The translations under genes and the position numbers were made by a program. The notes beneath the pieces are model-generated. The model worked only from the letters and a program-made list of their open reading frames with translations, was not told where the DNA came from and searched no databases. From Pseudomonas sediminis (GTDB taxonomy: Bacteria; Pseudomonadota; Gammaproteobacteria; Pseudomonadales; Pseudomonadaceae), in assembly GCF_039555755.1 (NCBI RefSeq), contig NZ_CP154631.1, positions 2,976,001 to 3,040,000 on the forward strand: 64,000 nucleotides of DNA. Reading direction: 5' to 3'. Every line of letters starts with the position of its first letter. Within the stretch, counting starts at the first letter, position 1. Positions 62,577-64,000 of the stretch are shown here, one piece after another.

Positions 62577-64000
62577 ATGACCCAATACCTGCTAGCCATC
62601 GACCAGGGCACCACCAGCTCCCGCGCCATCATCTTCAATGATCAGGGGCTGCCGGTTGCGCGCGCCCAGCAGGAGTTCAAGCAGTACTTCCCTCAGGATG
62701 GCTGGGTCGAGCACGACGGTGAGGAAATATGGTCCTCCACGCTCAAGGTTTGCCACGATGCCATTGCCAGTAGCGGTCTGCAGCCCGAAGCTATTGCCGC
62801 CATCGGCATCACCAACCAGCGCGAAACCACCCTGGTGTGGGATGCTGTCAGTGGTAAGCCTATCCATCCGGCCATCGTCTGGCAGGATCGTCGCACCGCC
62901 GACTATTGCGCCGGGCTCAAGGAGCAAGGCCACGAGGCGGCGGTTTCGGCCAAGACCGGCCTGCTGATCGATCCGTATTTCTCCGCCACCAAGCTGCGCT
63001 GGATTCTGCATAACGTGCCGGGCGCTCGTGAGCGGGCCGAGCGCGGTGAGCTGCGCTTCGGCACCGTCGACAGCTTCCTGTTGTGGCGTCTGACCGATGG
63101 CAAGGTGCACCGCACCGACGCCAGCAACGCCTCGCGCACGCTGATGTTCAACATCCATACCCAACAGTGGGACGAAGAGCTGCTCAAGCTGTTCGAGATC
63201 CCGGTCAGCCTGCTGCCCGAGGTGCTCGATTGTGCCGCCGAGTTCGGTCATACCGACAGCGCGCTGCTCGGCGCCAGTATTCCGGTGCTGGGCATGGCCG
63301 GTGACCAGCAGGCGGCCCTGATCGGCCAGGCCTGCTTCGAGCCTGGCATGGTCAAGAGCACCTACGGTACTGGCTGTTTCATGATCCAGAACACCGGCGA
63401 TCAGCCGGTGAGTTCGAAGAATCGCCTGTTGACCACGGTCGGCTATCGCCTCGATGGCAAGGTCACCTACGCGGTGGAGGGCAGTATCTTCGTCGCAGGC
63501 GCGGCGGTGCAGTGGTTGCGTGACGGTATCAAGCTGATCAGCCATGCGCGCGAAAGCGAGGCGCTGGCCGAGGCCACCGGTGAAGCCTGCGGCGTCTACC
63601 TGGTGCCGGCATTCACCGGCCTGGGGGCGCCGTATTGGGACCCCAAGGCGCGTGGAGCCATCTTCGGCCTGACCCGCGATACCGGGATCAAGGAGATTGT
63701 CACCGCCGGCCTGCAGTCGGTGTGCTACCAGACCCGTGACCTGCTCGAAGCCATGCGCCAGGACGGCGCGGCGGCGCCTAGCGCCCTGCGTGTCGACGGC
63801 GGCATGGTAGAGAACAACTGGGTCATGCAGTTTCTCGCCGACATTCTCGGCGTCAGTGTCGAACGTCCGGAGGTCACCGAGACCACTGCGCTCGGCGTCG
63901 CCTATCTGGCAGGCCTGAAGCTAGGCCTGTACCAGGACCTGAAAGCCATCGCCAGTCACTGGCATCGTCAGCAGCGTTTCGAGCCGCGGATGAACGATGC
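62577..64000 (+). CDS. glpK: Glycerol kinase, 3' end outside window
   Basis: 474 codons present, open to the window edge, so the C-terminus is missing. FGGY-family kinase: [15 protein letters not shown] at the N-terminus, [35 protein letters not shown] and the FGGY-type [17 protein letters not shown] near the cut. Phosphorylates glycerol to sn-glycerol-3-phosphate. ATG follows AAGGAATCTCGC. ybaK is upstream (83 bp). No glpF is seen between. Confidence 0.95.
   Translation, partial: MTQYLLAIDQGTTSSRAIIFNDQGLPVARAQQEFKQYFPQDGWVEHDGEEIWSSTLKVCHDAIASSGLQPEAIAAIGITNQRETTLVWDAVSGKPIHPAIVWQDRRTADYCAGLKEQGHEAAVSAKTGLLIDPYFSATKLRWILHNVPGARERAERGELRFGTVDSFLLWRLTDGKVHRTDASNASRTLMFNIHTQQWDEELLKLFEIPVSLLPEVLDCAAEFGHTDSALLGASIPVLGMAGDQQAALIGQACFEPGMVKSTYGTGCFMIQNTGDQPVSSKNRLLTTVGYRLDGKVTYAVEGSIFVAGAAVQWLRDGIKLISHARESEALAEATGEACGVYLVPAFTGLGAPYWDPKARGAIFGLTRDTGIKEIVTAGLQSVCYQTRDLLEAMRQDGAAAPSALRVDGGMVENNWVMQFLADILGVSVERPEVTETTALGVAYLAGLKLGLYQDLKAIASHWHRQQRFEPRMND

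Overview
The window reads as chromosomal DNA of a high-GC gammaproteobacterium of the genus Pseudomonas, most likely the P. mendocina / P. oleovorans / P. pseudoalcaligenes lineage. The genus call rests on protein similarity I recognise (BfrB-, LptF- and GlpK-like proteins, a WspR-free prfB-lysS region) and on gene orders typical of Pseudomonas: ypjD/ffh/rpsP/rimM/trmD/rplS, xerD-dsbC-hom-thrC, prfB-lysS, ppc/adk/tsaB and glpD/glpR/glpK. The species-level guess is inference. I see no rRNA, tRNA, prophage, full insertion sequence or CRISPR array.

Layout. 1-7.9 kb: end of an SGNH hydrolase, a CNNM/CorC-type transporter and YpjD on the minus strand, then ffh and the rpsP-rimM-trmD-rplS ribosome/tRNA operon, a thioesterase and xerD. 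8-11.8 kb: dsbC, hom and thrC. 12.3-26 kb: the most interesting part, an uninterrupted plus-strand cluster of YjfI (DUF2170), PspA, YqiJ (OB-fold membrane protein), YqiK flotillin, a 1746-residue AAA ATPase, a rhomboid protease, a phospholipase-D-type nuclease and an SF1 helicase with a nuclease-like tail. The first half looks like a membrane-integrity module, the second half like a nucleic-acid or proteolysis module. 26-34.3 kb: sucrose phosphorylase, YaeQ, recJ, a TerB-like protein, a GMC oxidoreductase and a membrane diguanylate cyclase. 34.4-44 kb: prfB with its programmed frameshift, lysS, a TetR regulator, a lipoprotein, a DUF1704/QEGLA protein, AIM24, a lipoprotein hydrolase, and two envelope lipoproteins (LptF-like OmpA protein and a DUF4398 protein). 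44-54 kb: ppc, adk, an acid phosphatase, tsaB, DUF72, an extensin-like protein, an EF-hand protein and rsmJ. 53.6-64 kb: a TetR-controlled RND pump resembling MexJK, bacterioferritin, and the glycerol-3-phosphate regulon (glpD, glpR, ybaK, and glpK cut by the window end).

Repeats. Four copies (8713, 26006, 48671, 51838) of a 140-195 bp imperfect palindrome share a core but have different, internally complementary arms. Three copies (28256, 51759, 61091) of a 53 bp palindrome with GGCGGGT/ACCCGCC arms are also present, plus REP-like fragments. All lie between genes, mostly just after stop codons.

How parts work together. The housekeeping operons cover co-translational export (Ffh), ribosome assembly (RimM, RsmJ), tRNA modification (TrmD, TsaB), disulfide isomerisation (DsbC) and aspartate-family amino acids (Hom, ThrC). 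GlpR probably controls glpD and the ybaK-glpK unit through shared TTCGAA-containing sites. The yjfI-to-helicase cluster has no function I can assign from sequence and is the best candidate here for an under-described system.
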